Position numbers and translations under genes: made by a program. A DNA stretch of 64,000 bases from Ulota crispa (Eukaryota > Streptophyta > Bryopsida > Orthotrichales > Orthotrichaceae), in the NCBI GenBank assembly GCA_963920765.1, contig OY987246.1, positions 21,161,428 to 21,225,427 on the forward strand, written 5' to 3'. The notes beneath the pieces were generated by a model. That model saw only the letters and a program-made list of their open reading frames with translations, had not been told where the DNA came from and did no database searches. Shown piece by piece: positions 61,663-64,000 of this stretch (the first letter of the stretch is position 1; each line of letters starts with the position of its first letter).

Positions 61663-62042
61663 AGGTAGGTATAACCATACCCGACCGTTTAAGGGTCTGG
61701 GGTACCTCGTCTCGGAAAATTCAGGGAAAAAACCCGTAGAGTTATCCTTTCAACAAGCTATCATGGAACACAATTTTTGTGGAAAAATGTATTGTAGATA
61801 ATTTTGTATTAAAGGGCAAAGTTGCAGCTCATAGGTCCCTCTTAGCAACTCTAGACTAAACTGCTTGGATGTGTTCCTATACATGTACTTGATTTCCCAA
61901 TCCCAACCCTCTCAAACTAGCTCCTAAGCTAACATGTGGCAGGATTTGTTTGTGCAAGTGGTATTCATTACTCCACTTTGGGTTCAACAATGTGTAGAGG
62001 AGTGTAGAAATGGGGCCCAATCGGGAATGGGTTGTCCTACCT
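61663..62042. mobile_element. TA-target MITE, 390-bp subfamily (copy 3, best preserved)
   Basis: Ends AGGTAGGTATAAC and GTTGTCCTACCT; TA at 61661-61662 and 62043-62044. 380 bp. The interior is collinear with 52081-52471 and 55205-55610. Confidence 0.85.
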
Positions 62043-62111
62043 TATACAAAACAAATACACACAACACAGATGTTGACTGCAGCCTGAACATTAAGAATCC
62101 AATATAAAAAA

Positions 62112-62359
62112 GGAAAAACTCAATGAATACCCCTGAAATTTTGCAATATTTGTATAGCTACCCCTGGTTTTTCAGAAATTGCATATAAACCCTTGGCAAA
62201 GGAGCATCTCAAGTATTTTTTTCAATTATTTTGTTCCATATTTGTGTGTTCTTATGCTTCAAACATTAAGGCATTCAAGGGTACTTATGCAATTTCTGAA
62301 AAATCAGGGGTATATCTATACAAATACCGCAAATTTCAGGAGTATCTAACAAATTTTCC
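62112..62359. mobile_element. Long-TIR MITE with 11-bp target duplication (Mutator-like)
   Basis: Inverted arms of about 80 bp occupy two thirds of the 248-bp element: left GGAAAAACTCAATGAATACC, right ...GGAGTATCTAACAAATTTTCC, pairing further inside through CAGAAATTGCATA/TATGCAATTTCTG (approximate). Flanks AATATAAAAAA (62101-62111) and AATATAAAAAT (62360-62370) match at 10 of 11 positions. Long arms and a 9-11 bp duplication fit MULE-type elements. Confidence 0.85.
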
Positions 62360-62370
62360 AATATAAAAAT

Positions 62371-63859
62371 TGCAAAATGTTGGAGAGAGGGAGAGAGAGA
62401 ATCACACCTTCCGTGATCCGGTCTCGTGAGTTCGAAGCCAGGCTCCGGAGCCTGACCTCTCCACGTTATCGACTCATTGCGTAGGTAATTCATTTAGGTC
62501 ACCGAGCTTGTCTCATTCATCACCCGAACCGGGCACCGAACCAGACACCGAACCAGACACGGAACTGAGCACTGAACTGGGCACTGAACTGGGCACCGAA
62601 GTGTCTAGCAAATCTGCCAAAGCAGCAGCAGCAGTGCTGGAGCAGTTCTCACTTGAGCGTGCTGCTGGGCCAACGAAAAGCAGCAGTAACATCAGCGTCA
62701 AAAGCTCAGGCTGGTAATGGTTGGTCTCTCGTCAAACGTGCTTGCAGATGGGCTCAAGGCAAGTGATGCTGAATCTAGATTAGGGTTCAGGGTCCCAGGC
62801 ATGGTCCGTGAGCATGATCAATAGTGCAATTGTGTGAAGCCAGCAGTGGAGGAGGACGGTGCAAGGGGATGTGGAATTTGGAACTACCTTACTGTGAGGA
62901 AGTGTGTGCAGTTCTGCTTCGCCATTTTCAGTGCACTTTCTCGCTCGGGTGGCCGAGTGGCCAGCTGTGTCGCAGGTCGCAGATTCGCAGCTGCTGGGTG
63001 GGCTTTAGGTGGGCGTGTGCTGAACTAGTTTGATGTGTTTTCGACACGTGTCCCACGAGGACGAGATCCGGCACGAGCGGCACGACCGGTTGGAGACATT
63101 CAAAGTCGTAGCTCGAAAAGAGGCGGCACTTTAAGGGCTGATCTGCCTTTCCATGGGCATTTTAAACCAAGAAGATTTTTGTCTAATTTTCAGATAAAGA
63201 GAAATGGATGACAAATGTAATATTGAAGCAGTCTTTAAAATTTTTTCGTTGATAACACAATAGGCACCTGTCAACCTGTAAGAAAATTTTGGACAGAAAT
63301 TGATAAATTCAACAACTTGTGCACGTTTATCCAAAAACTATTTTATTTTTGTTGTTTTCATCCAAATCAAAGTGAATATTGTGTTAGCTTGGGGAGGATC
63401 TTGGCAATTTCATCCACATTTTCCCATGTTTTTTCTAGTGTTATGGTAGCCACTCCAAAATCAAGGTAAGATTTTGGCAAAAATTTGCACACATTTTTAA
63501 GGCTGCATTGAAGCATTATTAGATTGTTGATGAATTTTCAAAGTTTTTGGTAGTAGGTGCCTACAGTATTTGTGATTTTAGGTCTCCCATCAATAGTTCC
63601 CCTGCAACTTGTAAAGAGGTGAGGTGAAACCAAGGAGTATGATTGGCTTTTGCAATAGAATACACTTTTTCTTTTATGACTAAAGAGGGTCCACTCAAAA
63701 ACCTCCTCATATCCATTCTTGGGCTACCTATGGGATACTTTTCAAGCTACCTACCTTATATAAGGGAATTGCTAAATTCACCACAATGCATCATATTTAA
63801 GAATTTCATAAAGAAAAGAAGGATGAATTTCATATTTATTAGATGACCATTTAAAGATA
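62371..63859. other. Intergenic DNA with scattered G+C-rich patches
   Basis: No gene with a family match. Plus-strand 62508-62717 encodes a repeated EPDTELSTELGTELG-type peptide from short tandem ACCGAACCAGAC-like units and is probably chance. GGTGGCCGAGTGG at about 62949 resembles a tRNA A box, but no matching B box or cloverleaf follows. Confidence 0.35.
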
Positions 63860-64000
63860 GGAAAAGTTTGATAGATACCCTTGAAGTTTGTGGTATTTGT
63901 ATAGATGTCCCTTATTTTTTGGAAATTGTGCAAATACCCTTGTACCATAATTTTCAAGCATTTGTTTTGTGGTGCAAGCAACTTCCTTCTCCTTTCTGTG
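63860..64000. mobile_element. Left end of a second long-TIR Mutator-like MITE, cut by the window edge
   Basis: GGAAAAGTTTGATAGATACC followed by TTTGTGGTATTTGTATAGAT and GGAAATTGTGCAAATACCCTT is collinear with the left arm of 62112-62359. The right arm would lie beyond 64000. Confidence 0.75.

Noticed and set aside
62395..62480. B-box-like GAGTTCGAAGCC near a GAGA tract
   Set aside because: No cloverleaf can be drawn and no A box is found upstream.
62940..63010. tRNA-Ser/Leu-like A box GGTGGCCGAGTGG
   Set aside because: The following sequence does not form an anticodon stem or T arm.

Overview
The window looks like nuclear DNA of a land plant. Three genes are built from many short exons joined by GT-AG introns. 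The telomere-like repeat is of the CCCTAAA type, one element has classic Stowaway ends (CTCCCTC, TA target), and the protein families include HOS1 and plant-style F-box proteins. I cannot name the species. The set is compatible with a bryophyte or a seedless vascular plant, but this is a guess. The DNA is AT-rich and gene-poor. I recognised no LTR-retrotransposon coding sequence; small non-autonomous DNA transposons are the main repeats.

Layout. 2-3652 (+): 3' part of a HOS1/ELYS-domain gene that enters from the left edge. 3653-8150: intergenic with several MITE-like elements. 8156-8592: degenerate telomere-like array. 8936-10418 (+): CTF8 homologue. 12.6-22.1 kb and 30.9-39.1 kb: two directly repeated copies of one segment, each holding a minus-strand F-box gene. 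The left copy (16872-13905) is a pseudogene with at least four independent lesions; the right copy (35173-32143) is intact. Between them lie a palindromic satellite of about 117 bp period (23.82-25.76 kb) and non-coding DNA. 40.3-41.5 kb: decayed PIF/Harbinger transposase. 44485-49462 (+): 17-exon LisH-CTLH-WD40 gene whose exon phases all close to 601 aa. 51280-51352 (+): tRNA-Arg(TCT), followed by a 27-bp minisatellite. 52-57.8 kb: more MITEs. 61481-58089 (-): type II membrane protein resembling the DUF1647 glycosyltransferase-like family. 61.5-64 kb: two further MITE types.

The genes do not form a pathway. They are unrelated housekeeping or regulatory genes: nuclear pore/ubiquitin (HOS1), sister-chromatid cohesion and PCNA loading (CTF8), F-box, WD40 scaffold, a Golgi-type enzyme and a tRNA. 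The strongest unusual signal is transposon biology. One MITE family has AAC-starting inverted ends and 4-bp target duplications. Because the segment is duplicated, the empty target site of several insertions can be read in the paralogous copy. A second phenomenon is that TA-targeting MITEs lie end to end and share a single TA dinucleotide. All exon boundaries were inferred by eye from splice sites, reading-frame phase and family similarity; no alignment or search was run.
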